Of a stretch of DNA of 64,000 bases, positions 25,761-37,762 are shown piece by piece (the stretch's first letter is position 1; each line of letters begins with the position of its first letter). The DNA is taken from assembly GCA_022478985.1 (NCBI GenBank), contig JAKSZP010006625.1, positions 124,001 to 188,000 of the forward strand, read 5' to 3'. The stretch is from Massospora cicadina (taxonomy: Eukaryota > Entomophthoromycota > Entomophthoromycetes > Entomophthorales > Entomophthoraceae). The notes beneath the pieces are model-generated. The model did not search any database. It worked only from the letters and a program-made list of their open reading frames with translations, and was not told the origin of the DNA. The translations under genes and the position numbers were made by a program.

Positions 25761-27288
25761 ATTAGCTCTGGCAAATAGATGGGCATACCTTCTTGGCCAT
25801 CTACCATGAGGGGGTGTGCATACTCAAGATCCCCTTACATGATTTTGAGCCTGTCAATCTGATTTTTGCTTACAACAAGCAAGCCCAAGCTTTAACCTTC
25901 ATCTTGGCACTGCGGGAAGTCTCAAAAACCAATGGATCCTATGTCCTAAAAGGAATAATAAAATTTCATCATAGTGCATGACAATTGATAGTCCTGGACA
26001 AACTGGGTCCCAAAAGGAAGTTTAAAACTCACTTATCTAATGCAATAGATGAGGTATTTACTGTAAGCTTGTCAAAGCAAATGGGAAGCGAGGGATAGCC
26101 CCAATGGACTGAGTGCATTGTGGTCCATCTGTGCATATTCCATGTAGTGCGGCATAAGGAGCTACTTTGATGCACTTTATTAATTTAAAAATGACATTAA
26201 CATGGGAACCACTGTCATTAATGGAATGGACAGGGATTTTATGAATTTGAATAGCGACAAATGTAACCAAACTCCCAGATTGAGGGGGTAGAGCGAGAAA
26301 TATAGGAGATTCATCAGAAGAAGAAAAAATTAATATAAGGTTTTTTATTATCAATGGATACCAAATCATCTTCTTCTGGTATGACAACATTAGATTCATT
26401 TTAATTTGCTAAACATTCTTAAGGTGGTACAAGGATGACAGAATGAAGCGCCTCATCCTTCATGCTAACTGCCCTTTTCCCGGATTTTCAGCAAGTCTCT
26501 TCCTACAAGCCTTGGCTCTATGACATAATCCATTGCATTAGGAGCATCAAGTCTGGTGTTCTTCTAGTTCTTGATAACTTGAACTCAAGGATGTCTTGAA
26601 GAGACAGATGCAGAGGACTTGAAATGCAGGATAGAAGTAGAATTTCATTAAGTGCTTCCTTAATTTCATGCACAGGTGAAACAGTTCTTCAGGCCAATTA
26701 TGTGCAAATAGACCTTGAAATATGATCCCAACAAGAATATTACTGCAGATATGTCTTCATCTTATTTAATACAATTAGTGGTTACCAAGAGTTATGCTCG
26801 GGCATAGAATTGGCTAGTAAACTCCACCAGACTTTCCACTTTGTTCAAAAGAATGGTCATGAACGCCTGCTTCTTATTGGCCATGGCCTGGTTGCTTCCA
26901 AACTCCTATTTTAGTACTTTATGAATTTAATCTAAAAAATAACATTTCTTTAAATGGGGAGTCATAATTTCCCATGAAGTACTATTAAGGCAAAAGTGGA
27001 TATGCTTCATATTCTATCGATTGGTGGCCTCCTCCATTGAGCTTTCAGAAGCGTACAAGAATGAGGCAATGATTTCCTGTCCTAGAGTGAATTTCTCCTG
27101 AAACTAGGCTTAAATTTAGTCACACTAGGAGTGGAAAGAGTGTTGACGGCAGGAACTAGTGCAGGCTCAGAAATTTCAGTTTCTGTATAGTCATGAGAAG
27201 CTTGTTTTTCCAATCATCATCTTAATCTTTCTAAATCATCCTGATTTTCTCCCAATTCTGCTTTAGAGGGGTAATGAAGGCTTTAAGG
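25761..27288 (-). pseudogene. G1 protease and C-terminal Gag, broken
   Basis: The open segment 26058-26399 contains INDSGSHVNVIFKL, the DSG active site of a retropepsin with its following hydrophobic stretch. Upstream, near 26530, a CCHC knuckle is readable as CS-stop-CNGLCHRAKAC. The rest of Gag runs to 27288, where LINE-2 interrupts it, and resumes at 32737. It aligns with G4 47660-48840. Confidence 0.75.
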
Positions 27289-27302
27289 GAAACTTGCCTC
27301 TT
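27289..27302. repeat. LINE-2 target-site duplication, left copy
   Basis: GAAACTTGCCTCTT, exact match to 32723-32736. Confidence 0.9.
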
Positions 27303-27383
27303 TTTATTTATATGAGGATGGCCGACCAGGGGACAGACACATCCAATATGTAGGGAAGAGGAAAACGGAAAGCATAAAAGGGA

Positions 27384-27432
27384 AGAGAGCGCAGAACAAA
27401 TCTAGTACTAAAAAAAGAGAGCGCAGAACAAA
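27384..27432 (+). repeat. Micro-insertion of 15 bp with 17-bp target duplication
   Basis: AGAGAGCGCAGAACAAA occurs at 27384-27400 and again at 27416-27432. Between them is only TCTAGTACTAAAAAA, the last 15 bases of the A-tailed repeat. It lies in the 3' untranslated end of LINE-2, so it is younger than LINE-2. Confidence 0.85.
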
Positions 27433-27525
27433 GGAACTCAAAAGATATGACTTGGCACACTTGGGTGTGGCTGGGGGCCACAGGTGGTGGGTGACTAGAC
27501 CTGAAGTGGCATGGCAGCTCAGGGG

Positions 27526-30500
27526 CTAGTAGGGTGTACCGCCTATGAAGACTGTGAGGTTTTCAATGTCATAACGAAGGAACCAGATTGCAATCCAGTT
27601 GCCCATCCGTTTCTTCCATTTGTGTTGAAGTGAGCCGAGCAGCCAGGCTTGGAAGTGGTCAGCCAAATGGCTGTGGAACCTGATGATGGCTTGGTTGAAA
27701 TTGTGGAGGATCCCGTTGAAGGCGTCGAGGGTAATTGTGTGAATGGACCATATTGCAATGCTCACAATTAGAGCCCTTAGTGTCTGGGGATAGGCGAGGT
27801 TATGATGAGTGCCAGGATATCGCGGGATAGTCAGAATTCAGTTGTAGGTAATTGTTAAAACAAGTGCATCACGCTGGCCCAGATATGCGCAGATGGCGGG
27901 CACTCTTCCAGGCGGTGTGCTAGTGTGTTGGGTCCGCCACAGATGGCGCATGTCTTGAACATTGAGAAAGTATGGCCGGCTGTTCTAAACTTATGGCGCA
28001 TGTATTGCCACATTGTGGAGCACATTTGTGGGGATAAGAGGGGGCAGGTGACGAGGTCCCACACCTGCTTTTGGGTGCGCAAGTCATATGGGACGTCTTG
28101 GTAGTCTAGGTAGTCAATCCGGGAAAGAGGAAAGGGTGGTAGTGGGGCAGGCGCGTTAGACACTGTTTGTCCCCTGTGGAGTTGCACGTAACCAGTTTGA
28201 GGGTGAGTGTCTTTAGATTTCTGTGCATAGGAGAAGCTCCAATCCCCTTGTCTTAGGCTGTATAGGATGCGTTTGAAATACCAATTGGTGTTGTGCGGTC
28301 CAGTGGCGGTTGGATGTGTTACAAGGTACTTCATCAGAGTTGCAGGGTTGGAGGGGGACCTCAGATGTAGTGCCCTTGCGAAATTGGTTTGGACTGCCTT
28401 ATCCCAGTGGGGGGATGGTGGGTTGGGTGATGTTGTGAGAGCTACCCATGAGCCTAGGATTTGCGTTGCTCTTTCCATGAAGTTGAGCAGCCCCATCCCG
28501 CCTTGCTTCCGTGGGCTGTACATGGTCTCCAGCCTGACAGGTGCGCGGTATCCAGACCATAGCCAGTTCTGCAGGAGCTTATAGACTGCGTTGGTAAAGT
28601 TGGCGGAAAAGGGAATTGCGTGGGCAGCAAACCATAACTTTGACAAGATCAGGGAGTTGCTAACACAACTCTTTCAGTTAAACGAGCTTTACTCCTCCGC
28701 ATACTTGTCATTCTTTTTGTGATGTTGTCCAAAATGTTGGTTTGATGGTGTCAAGTGCATATCCACCGGCTTTGAGCCATATGCCCAGATGACAGACTGG
28801 ATTGGTGGTGGGGTGGTGTGCAAAGGGTAGACACAGTGGTTTTACTGGCTTGGATCGCTGTTGTGTGGTTGGATGTGTGGTTGGTTAGTTTGTGTGGTGG
28901 TGGGAGGGTGGGGCCCAGTTCAAACTGAATTTGCCCATTACAATTACCTCTGTTTTCTGTATTTTCAGCATGGCGTTACTTACTGACTCATACTGTTAAA
29001 TAATGCGCTCAATCGCCCTGGCATCCCTATTGCTTGAGACTCCAACAATGCAGTCGTCAGCAAAGGCTAGCATTTTGGTTGTTAATTGTCCCTCCAACCT
29101 GATTCCAGTGAGCTTTGAGTTTGCAATGCGGAGGAGGGGGTCAAGGGTAAAATTGTGTAGTAGGGGGTTAAGTGGGTCACTTTGTTTAAGGCCCCTTTGG
29201 GGGTGATGGTGTCAGTTAGGAAGCCTGGGCCTCTGATTGAAAACCTGGCTGAGCGCGTTAGGATGAGCGCCCAGTTTATAAAGCGGGGTGGTAGGTTAAA
29301 AGCCTTAGACGCTGTTCTAGGTAACCCCAGTATACTCGGTTTTATGCTTTCTTTTGGTCCAGTAAATAAAGGGCGCCTGTGGGGTTAGCTTGACAGATGT
29401 TGGCAATTGTGTGGATGTTATCCCAAATTGAGCTATTTGAGATGAAGCTAAACTGATGGGGGGAGAGGGCTTTCTGAGCAATACAACCCAGACGTTTAGC
29501 TAAGATTTTAGTTAGTATTTTGGTGTCATTATTGGTGAGAGTGATTGGACGCCAGTTGTTTAGGTCTGCCTGGTCTCCTTTTTTGAAGAGTGTGACCACA
29601 TATGCTTCTTGGCCGCCAGGTAGTAGGGATGTGTCTTCAAGGCACTTATTCATAGTTGTCAGTAGTATTGGTGTGATATATTCAAAATATTTTTTGAAAA
29701 ATTCATATGGTAGGCCTTCAGGCCCAAGGCATTTGTTGCGCGGGGTTGATCTTACTACCTCCCATAGTTCATCTTTAGTGATGGGTGCTACAAGGTCTGG
29801 TTGACCAGCTATAGTGTCAATATTAGCGGATGATAAGAATTTTTCAATTTCTCTAGGTGATGCAAAATCTGCCATGTACAGGTCGGTGTAAAATCAGTGT
29901 AATTCAACCAATATTTCTGATGGTATGGATACCAGTGTGTCATCTGCTCGGCGGACCTGTGTGCAAGTCGCTGAAGTTGAAATTGGTTTAAAATGGCGGA
30001 AAAATTGGGCCGTGTGATTTTCTCCAGATATATTGTATTTTGATTTGTAGCATAATTCAGTGTGATGCTGGTGTTTTCTTTAAGAGAAAGTTTACCTGTG
30101 TGAATAGCTGGAACCACAGGTGGCCCCATTGGGGGGTGTATCCCTCATAAGGTGTGTTGTTTTCTAAGTGTTGAAGCTGTCTGATAGCCTTGTTGATTGT
30201 CACAGACATCACGGCTGTTTTTCTGGAGTTCAGGTGGCAGGCTTTCTTGGTTGCACAAGCCTTGAAAATTTCCCACTCGGTGATAGGGTTCCCAATGGGT
30301 GTTCATCTTTCTTGTTTGTTGTTAGCACCATCTCAATCCAAAGTTTAAGCTCCAGAAGATGGATGGTGCTCAGGTGAACTCTGTGCCAGGTTGGTGGCTT
30401 TTTGTATTTTTCTGAGGATGATAACGCTATCAAGACCATCTGGTGGTCAGAGAAAGGGATAATTGTTGTTGTAAAGTCTGATACTCGATGCTGGAAGTCT

Positions 30501-31160
30501 ATAGGGGCGAGCTTCAGGTCAATCTGGGTCATTGAGACCAGCTGGTTATTGTTGTGGTGGGGCTTCGTCATGTTGGCCAGGGTGGGGGCTTGTTTGGGAA
30601 TGGTGTCGCATAGGCCCAGCGTTGTCTTTAGTATGCATAGTTTTGTGTGGCCGTGGGGTATAGCCTTAGACTTGGGCCAGCGGTCAGTAATGGTGTTAAG
30701 CCAGCAGTTGAAATCTCCTGTGAAAAACGTTGCCTCAGGGAAAGGGATTGAGAGGATATCAGAGAAAAATTTTTGGTGGTCATTCAGATCATTTTGGGGC
30801 ATACACACACGCCATGGCAAAATTTTCTCCATTCCACTTGAGGTCCACTAGGAGCAGCCGTCCCTCCACATGGGAGGATGTGCTTCAGATATTTACTGGA
30901 GGGTCACAATTTGTTTAAATTACCACCCTACAGTGGTATGTCAAAAGGATTTGGCTGGAAGGAGCATGGTTGACCATGACTCCTCCTCCCCCAGTGGACA
31001 GTGGGGTTCTTGGATGGCCAAAATGTCCACGGGGATATTGTGCAGGAAAACCATTTTTTTGGCCTGGGACATGGGGGCCTTGGCTCCCGCAATGTTGAGC
31101 ATCCCTATGTTGATTGTGGTATTCCGCATATCAGGAACGCTGGGGTGACCCACTGAGGTC
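27526..31160 (-). pseudogene. LINE-2 ORF2: endonuclease-reverse transcriptase, broken
   Basis: The endonuclease starts near 31150 (MLNIAGAKAPMSQAKK, then VDILAIQEPHCP) and continues at 30230-30832 with FFTGDFNCWLN, a TQIDLKLAP segment and IPFSDHQMV, matching the APE-type GDFN and SDH motifs. RT at 29342-29875 has LPYEFFKKYF, LFKKGDQADLNNWRPITLT, and NSSIWDN. The box following KA at 29342 is frameshifted, and FADD is in another frame near 29050. The C-terminal part (27855-28646, 263 codons open) has LLQNWLWSGY and the zf-RVT motif CAICGGPNTLAHRLEECP. Several frameshifts inactivate it. Confidence 0.85.
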
Positions 31161-31184
31161 ACCCAGTTCCTTATCACGGGCCAT

Positions 31185-32612
31185 ACTGCAAGTATGGGGC
31201 TGATTAGCCAGATTGGTTCCCATGTGTTGGTCAGTGGTCTTAGTACTGGATTTGTTTGGTTTCTTCTGGCTTGGATTACTCCGTGGAGTTTGGGTTTGGC
31301 GTGGGTTGGCTTTTGCCCCATCAGCAAAAATTTTGCCACTTGCCTGTGGGTTTGATGGGCAGAAACTAGGAGTTGGGGTGATTGGGTTTTGTGCATAAGT
31401 GTTGTCATTGTGATTGGCTGAAATGGTCTTCCATATCATCACTTATCACACGTGATTGGCTGGGAGGATCCACAGTGGTGCAAGGTGGATCTGCTCCCAG
31501 TTGGTTGGAGGTGTTTGATTAGTTGTGTCCAAAAAATTCATTGTTTTGGTTGCGTTGGGTTATATGTGGGGGATCTGATTGGTTATTCCGCTGTGCTGCC
31601 ATGGCATCCACCTGAATCTGTTCTGGGGAAATTGTGGTGTGTGTTTGGGTCTCAGCGGAACTCGCAGCCTGCTTGCGGGCAGTCTGTGCATGACAGCGGT
31701 CCTTGTGCAAAATAGCTCAACCAAAGTGACATTGGCTCTTTCACCCCAGTAGAAGGCGAAAGTGGAGTCCTTAATTTTGCCAAAAGTTGGGCTTGTTTCA
31801 TCCATATTGTCCTCACAAAATTCTGGTGCTTCAATCCTGCACTTGACGGGGCACGCGTGGTCTTTGTGGCCTATAGCTGAGCAGAATTCGCAGATAAGTG
31901 GGGTGTGTTCTGGTGTGATATGGAAGGGGCAAGATATGCTGCCATCGGGGAGATTAATGGTCACCGTGCAGGGAATGAGGGTGATATCCTCTACCACGTC
32001 CTGATCATGTTTAATAATGGCTATTGCCTTCCCTGTACATAGGTGGGGCAGGAGGGGGAATTTCTTGAATTCAAACTGTTTGATTACGCTGTAACCTTTG
32101 AGGCCCCCGTAAGCTCATCTGTGAGGATATCATGGTGCACGGTGCTCAGGAGTTGGTCAAATATGATGAATAGGTCATTTGCCTCATTCCATTATGTGCG
32201 CACCATGCGGATGGTGCATTCTTCATTGGTAATCCTTACAGAGAATACAATTTTTTCTGCTTCTGCCGCTTCTTCTGTGGACATGAACCTGACGTCCACC
32301 CATCCTCTATGTAAATTTTTATATTTACTGAGATGGTGTTTGGGAAAGTTGCAGATAAGGCCTCCCCCATTTTTCCCATAATTCAAGGGAAGTATTGCTG
32401 ACCTTAATTCTAAGGCCGTGCTTGAGGGAGGACAGGGGTTGGGAGTGCTCTATTTTGGTATATGCGCCCATTTTTTGCAAGAATTGCAAAACTCTGGGTG
32501 CAGTGCTGTACTCACCCTTTTTGGTGGGAGGGTGTGTCAACATTCTGCTGAGCATTTTTCTTTGGCAAGTTGGGAGGGCTTTGGACCTTTCATGCTGGCC
32601 ACTTTTTCCCAA
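31185..32612 (-). pseudogene. LINE-2 ORF1: Gag-like protein with CCHC knuckle, broken
   Basis: The open part 31560-31997 carries CEFCSAIGHKDHACP, a complete C-x2-C-x4-H-x4-C zinc knuckle. Upstream segments at 32192-32386 and 32325-32612 are in other frames; the first includes GWVDVRFMSTEEAAEAEK, which reads like the RNA-binding part of LINE ORF1 proteins. The C-terminal end (31131-31408) is rich in Thr, Pro and Lys. The frames are offset, so it is not intact. Confidence 0.7.
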
Positions 32613-32722
32613 CTGGTACTGTTGCGGACAAATTTACTCATATTCCTGGTTGATTGTCAATCTCAGAGAAATTGCATAGAATCATGTTACTAAAAGTGAT
32701 AGTAATGGGAAAGAAAAGCTTT

Positions 32723-32736
32723 GAAACTTGCCTCTT
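32723..32736. repeat. LINE-2 target-site duplication, right copy
   Basis: GAAACTTGCCTCTT, identical to 27289-27302. G1 gag sequence continues to its right. Confidence 0.9.
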
Positions 32737-33868
32737 CAGAGCTTAAATTCAGTAATTTAGAAGAGCAGCTGACTCTAAAACTTACTCAAAAGAGTTTCTA
32801 AACCTTCAACAGGTTTGTTTGAGCTTAGTGATCTAGTTATTGGTGAGATTGACAAGTGCACTAAAATTATTCATCTCATCTTGAAAGGCATTGATTAAGA
32901 CTATGGGATTGAGAGGAACTTTTTCTACTTGGAGCTTGCATCCTTGAGCCACATTTTGTATATATTCCATAAATCAGCGAGCGCCTTTAGAACATCTTGT
33001 TTCCAGGAGGCATTAAATTTCCAGTAGTAAACAATTAGGAACTAGAAGGTCCTTAGGGTCCATGTGGCCCACTTGGCCCTTCAGGACCTTCTGGACCTTC
33101 TGATACCCTTATCCCTTCAAACCCTTCACTCCTGGAGGCGATATCAGAGGAGGCTAATTCTTGATAATGCTGTGGGAGTGTCTGCACAAGGTCCTTTATC
33201 TGATTGAGACTTTGGCTTCAGATGGACTCAAGGAGTTGCACATTTTGATAAAGCTGGTCCTCAAGGTAACCCAAAATTCACTATCTAACATAGTGAGTTG
33301 ATTACAAGCCTCATTGATCAGCCAAAGTCTATTGACAATGGCCTAAAATTGTTGTTAACAAAGGAGGAGGCAGAATCATATAAATCGCCATTATTCAACT
33401 GTAGGGTTTGAGTAGCCCTAATTGTTGCGCTATTTCATGGTGATGTAAAGCAAACGTTGGATGTGATGTATGGCTGGATGTATGAAGCTTTGGAGATCGT
33501 GTTCAGTAACCAAAGCTAATTCTCACAAAGGAGATTGGCCAGGGTATATAAATTTCAATTCCTGGAAGGCACCAAAGAGGCTTGGGAGCAACTGGATCAG
33601 CCTCCCACTGAGTAGATGCCGTACAATAGTTGTTTAATAATCTCATTGTGGTTCTCATATTGGAGGTGATACTTATTTTAATTGATGGATGTTAAGATGA
33701 ATTGGAGTGTGGCCCAAAATTCTATGCTTTCAGTATGTATAGAAGTTACTTCATACTTAGAGATGTTATTTCATCCAGTTAAACTTCTTAACCAATCAGA
33801 AGGCTAGCCTTCTTGATTGCAATTAGTCTCTATTTTTATGATAGGCGTTTTCAGTTAGACAGCTCAGA
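32737..33868 (-). pseudogene. G1 N-terminal Gag with collagen-like segment, broken
   Basis: Continues gag after LINE-2 and aligns with G4 48960-50030. At 33047-33124 the minus strand reads Gly at every third residue: SEGPEGPEGPSGPHGP preceded by EGFEGIRV and followed by a stop and GP. Downstream of this (to the left) the sequence decays. The N-terminal part of Gag starts next to the PBS near 33860. The role would be capsid formation; the Gly-X-Y segment is not a standard Gag feature. Confidence 0.6.
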
Positions 33869-33869
33869 G

Positions 33870-33887
33870 CCCCTGTAATGAGCTTCA
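33870..33887 (-). promoter_or_regulatory. G1 tRNA primer-binding site
   Basis: On the minus strand TGAAGCTCATTACAGGGG, a diverged version of the shared consensus TGGTGCTCACTACAGGGG. Confidence 0.6.
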
Positions 33888-33889
33888 CA

Positions 33890-34360
33890 TATCTCAGCTT
33901 AACAGGTCTCTTGACTGTAGCCAGGGTTCAAAATGGGCTTGAATCTTTGAAAGTAATGAAGAGGTCAATGATGAAAATTAGATAGGGTGAACAGACTACT
34001 CTAATGATTGAAAAGGATCTGATATTTATAGGGAAGTGGGGATAGATGCTGAGAGGACCTCCAAGGCCCCATATGATCAGGGTCTTTCATATCCTCATGT
34101 ATTGGCTGCCTGGTTAATGCCTCATTGTTCTATGTCAGTCTCATGACCTCAATTTTGGGAGTCGCGCCTCTCAAGATTTAAAGTATAGGTGCAATTCCAG
34201 AAAGCTTTTTATTGATTCTCATGCATGTGATGCTGTCTGATCAAATTCCTTATCTGTGCCTTCTAAGACTGGTTTTGATCATAAGGGCTTATAAGTCACC
34301 TTACTAAGGCTCAATTTATGAGTAGGAATCTCAACTTGAACATCATCTTGAATTTAAACA
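33890..34360 (-). repeat. G1 5' LTR
   Basis: Pairs with 11184-11655. The right end is at AATTTAAACA, after which G0 protease sequence resumes. The LTRs differ at many positions, so G1 is old. Confidence 0.7.
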
Positions 34361-34588
34361 CTACTCAAGGCTCCAATCTTGACTTTTCCATGAAGCAACG
34401 ATATCTATATATAATTGTTCTGGAAAATCTAGAGTTATCCTTGTGTTAACTCCTAATTGTTTTCCTGGCAGAATGATAGTTGACATTAACTTTCCTCAGT
34501 TTTATTCCACGGTCCTCAAGAATCTCTGACATCATTTGAATTTTCCTTTCAACTAATTTATAAAAAATTGGAATTATGGCATCATTGT
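34361..34588 (-). pseudogene. G0 protease-region fragment
   Basis: Short piece of G0 between G1 and the solo LTR. It aligns with G2 from about 17745 to 17965. No open frame remains. Confidence 0.55.
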
Positions 34589-35618
34589 TGTTAAAATCTA
34601 AGAGCTGTTTACTCTTCAGTATTGTAGCTCGCTTAAGCTCCCTTGTTTAACTGCACAGATTCCTGATAAATTGCGTTGATTATTTAAATGAATGTATTGG
34701 GGCAATAATAGTATGAGAACTATTATTCAAGTTGAGTGCTCTTAAAGCCACGTTGATCATTAGATCCAGCGCTAAACATGTTCTTCTTCATCTTAAAAGT
34801 ATCACTAAACTGGTATAAAATCTTTTATATTTTCTTCACACTTAGCCGCCAGAGATCTTAAAACAAATAAATTAACCTAAGGATATCTGATCCTTATACT
34901 CTTATCCCAAAGAGTAAACTATACAACTAAAGTATAAACAATAAGCTTTAATCAAATTGGATCTGCATTTTTTACTTGAAAAAGATGGAATAAGCGGGGG
35001 ATCTGGTAACCAACTCTTCTGTTGGAGCCTCACTGGAAATTGGCAACTTTTTCCGGTGGATTATCCCTCTGAGGTTGCACCCATGAGAGCCTTCCACATA
35101 TGCCTAGTTGGACTTCACCGCTTATCAGAATCAAGACCTCTTTATGGTCAATTTTGGAAAGTGTTCTAACAATCATCAATCAACTTTAGTGGAGTACCCT
35201 CTTTGGGCTAGCAGTCTTCTTAGATAATGGGACTTTTACCCATCAACCTCAGATTGCAAAGCCTAAAAGGTTAAACTTAGAGTTACCCTCAGGAATCATT
35301 GTTGACATTTTAGTAACTAAATATAGATTCCCAAGTCAATCAGAAACAGCCCCAATCATATAATGATTAAATTATAAATTATTATGTCAGCAATTATACC
35401 ATAAAGTTAATTTTTTGGGGAATCATCCCAACGAAACATTTCCAATCTGTGGATTAGCACTCAACGGATCAGTAGATATATGTTAGGGTTAATTCCCTAA
35501 CATTATTTATCATTAGTAAATGATAACTCCCACATTTACTATATGATCTAATCCTAATGGGCAAACAGGTATATGTATATAATCAGGTGGGTAATGTGGG
35601 CATATATAAATCCCAACA
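34589..35618 (-). repeat. Solo LTR of the G0/G2 superfamily in G0
   Basis: 1030 bp, TGTTAAAATC to CCCAACA, with an exact target duplication ATTGT at 34584-34588 and 35619-35623. G0 sequence matching G2 resumes right after it (TCATCAGTGGAGTCTCTCC at about 35652). A solo LTR is left by recombination between two LTRs of one element. Confidence 0.85.
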
Positions 35619-37740
35619 ATTGTAAATTTAATTTTACAAAGTTATTCTACCTCATCAGTGGAGTCTCTCCTTTTGGTGATATACCAAATGCAACATTTGC
35701 CCCAAAATAAATGAAGTATGTTACTCAAGATAACATTTTTACGCTATTTTTTCAGGAATTTTATTCTAATGAAGATGCCATAATTCTGATTTGCTAAACT
35801 ATGGCAGGCGCTGATACCAATAGCAATCTGATTTGAAGAGGCAATGCACTATATACCCCACAGGAAGTTATAGTAGTCGACCTTCCTGTCCCATATTCTT
35901 TCTGTGCTCCAAATCTGGAGAGATCTTCATTCATTTTAACAACTTGATCAAAACTATATTAATAGGTGCATCACTACAATCATTGCTTGTAATTCTATTT
36001 GATTAACTAGTATCTGCGTATGTAAACTTGTAGTATGGTAATAAAGTATTTACTGAGTTGTTATTGTCATCTAAAACTGAGTCTAAATTATAAATTAGTT
36101 GATTAGACAAGTCTGGAAAGGACTCTTTGATTGCAAAAAATAGGTTAGAAATGTTCAAATCATCAAGCTTCATACTGAGCAATTTTCAGCGTTTCTGGTT
36201 TTTGGTCTTTTCCATTAGATGAAGCATAAGGTCAAGTGACCTCTTTTACAATATCTGGGCCAATACCCCTTTCATTTGCTCTAGAAATTGTGTTTACATC
36301 CAGATTTGCAACCTTATAGATCAGATCAGGCGTATCTTCTTTAATAACAAATCAGAAATATCCATTTGATCTTTAAGGATATCAGGGGGAACAGGATTGG
36401 TCGCAGTGCTAGGTTGTTCCATATCTAGACTACTGATTATTTTCTTGAATTTAAGAGAAATTTCTTTCTATTTAGTCTAATCCAGATTTACTTGATCCTT
36501 GGGTTTCTTATCCCAACATTGAGTGGCAAAATTTTTAGCTAAACCACATTTATGACAGCAGCTCTGGGATTTTTCCACCCACTTTAGCCCTACAGGTTTT
36601 TTCTATTGCTACTCAGTTTTTTAAGTACTTATTTGGCTCATTAAACTTCCCAATATCTGATTAGTCTTTACAGTAATGGATTTAATGTTTTCGTTAGGTG
36701 CTTTAGACAATAAACCTAACATCTTGAGATGCTCCACTATTTGTATAGTCTAAGTTTTGGTTTCTAGCACCTAAACCATGTCTCAGTGAAGATTTTGGTA
36801 GGGCTTAAGGCCATCTGCATGGCAATACAAGAATCAAAATATGACAGAACTTTTGCACTAGTCAGGATTTGTGCTTCCTGATAAAAAGAGTCAGTGAAAG
36901 TGGCTAGGGTCTTATCCTTCTTAAACTGGGTACCATGAACTCCTGTTTATGGATATCTATATTCTCAGGGCTTCTAAACTCGTCCATGATCACCTCCTTA
37001 GCATCTTCATATATTCAATTATTCTCTTAAAAGTGGGCCAACACCAGGCTTTGACAATTGGATTTAAACAGTAGATGATGTTCACTAATTTCTGAAGGTC
37101 ACCATATCTGAACATCGTCACTTTGAACAGGCGGAAGAAGGCCAGGGATTTATCTTGGTGAAAATAGGTAGTTTTGGAGTATTCCAAAATTATTTAGTCA
37201 CTACTGTGACAGGAGGTGCTTGACTAGGAACATTTTTTACCACTGGGGTAAACTTGGTAATCATCTCTGAAAGTGTTTAAAAAGCACCAGGATTATTTCT
37301 TAGGGGCGGTACTTTCCCAACAGAACTCATCTCATTCAAATCAATTTTCAGTTACATCTGCCTCCATCTGAGCACAGTTGCACTTCTGATTTTAGAGATC
37401 TTGTAACTGCTTTAAGATTTTTGTTACATCATTTAAATCTGACGGAACTTTTCTTTGTGTGCTTACCACGCGGCATTCTGAAACATTAATATTTTGATTA
37501 CTTCAGTCTCCATTCTCTTCAAGGAGGTGACTTTTACATATAGGTCTGTATTGAACACACACTGCTTTAATTCTTCCTCAGCTTTTGTAATTCATTCTTC
37601 CAAGGTAGTCAGATCAGATTGTGATGCCAAATTCAAAGTAGCACCATTCACCATATCCAATTAAATCCATAACTTCCAAAGTTTGTTTTATAAGACATTT
37701 TGCGGATAACTCTGAAATTTATTTGTCATGAAAACTAAAT
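35619..37740 (-). pseudogene. G0 Gag and N-terminal protease region, broken
   Basis: Aligns with G2 17970-20060. A zinc-knuckle remnant near 36530-36560 reads CHKCGLAKNFATQC, where the His of CCHC is Asn. An open segment of 65 codons at 36990-37187 resembles the G2 Gag segment at 19400-19566 (both have FxLFxxTMFxYGDxQK). Many stops. Confidence 0.6.
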
Positions 37741-37742
37741 CA

Positions 37743-37760
37743 CCCCTGCAGTGAGCAACA
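37743..37760 (-). promoter_or_regulatory. G0 tRNA primer-binding site
   Basis: On the minus strand TGTTGCTCACTGCAGGGG, two bases from the LTR; two differences from the shared consensus. Confidence 0.65.
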
Positions 37761-37762
37761 AA

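Larger units (their letters stand above)
27303..32722 (-). mobile_element. LINE-2: full-length non-LTR retrotransposon in G1 gag
   Basis: 5.4 kb bounded by an exact 14-bp target duplication (27289-27302 and 32723-32736). The 3' end is at the left: an AATAAATAAAAA-like tail on the minus strand preceded by GGTCGGCC. Two reading regions follow: ORF1 with a CCHC knuckle, and ORF2 with endonuclease, RT and zf-RVT. The host gag sequence rejoins correctly across it when compared with G4 48840-48970. It belongs to the same family as LINE-1. Confidence 0.95.
11184..34360 (-). mobile_element. G1: Ty3/gypsy retrotransposon nested in G0
   Basis: The left LTR (about 11184-11655) and right LTR (about 33890-34360) share the block around TTCAAAATGGGCT and the sequence up to TATTTATAGGG. 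Inside, from right to left: PBS, Gag (with LINE-2 inserted), protease, RT, RNase H, integrase, then G2 inserted near the 3' LTR. Removal of G2, LINE-2 and two solo LTRs leaves an ordinary gypsy element closely related to G4. Exact outer termini and the target duplication are unclear because both LTR ends have diverged. Confidence 0.75.
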
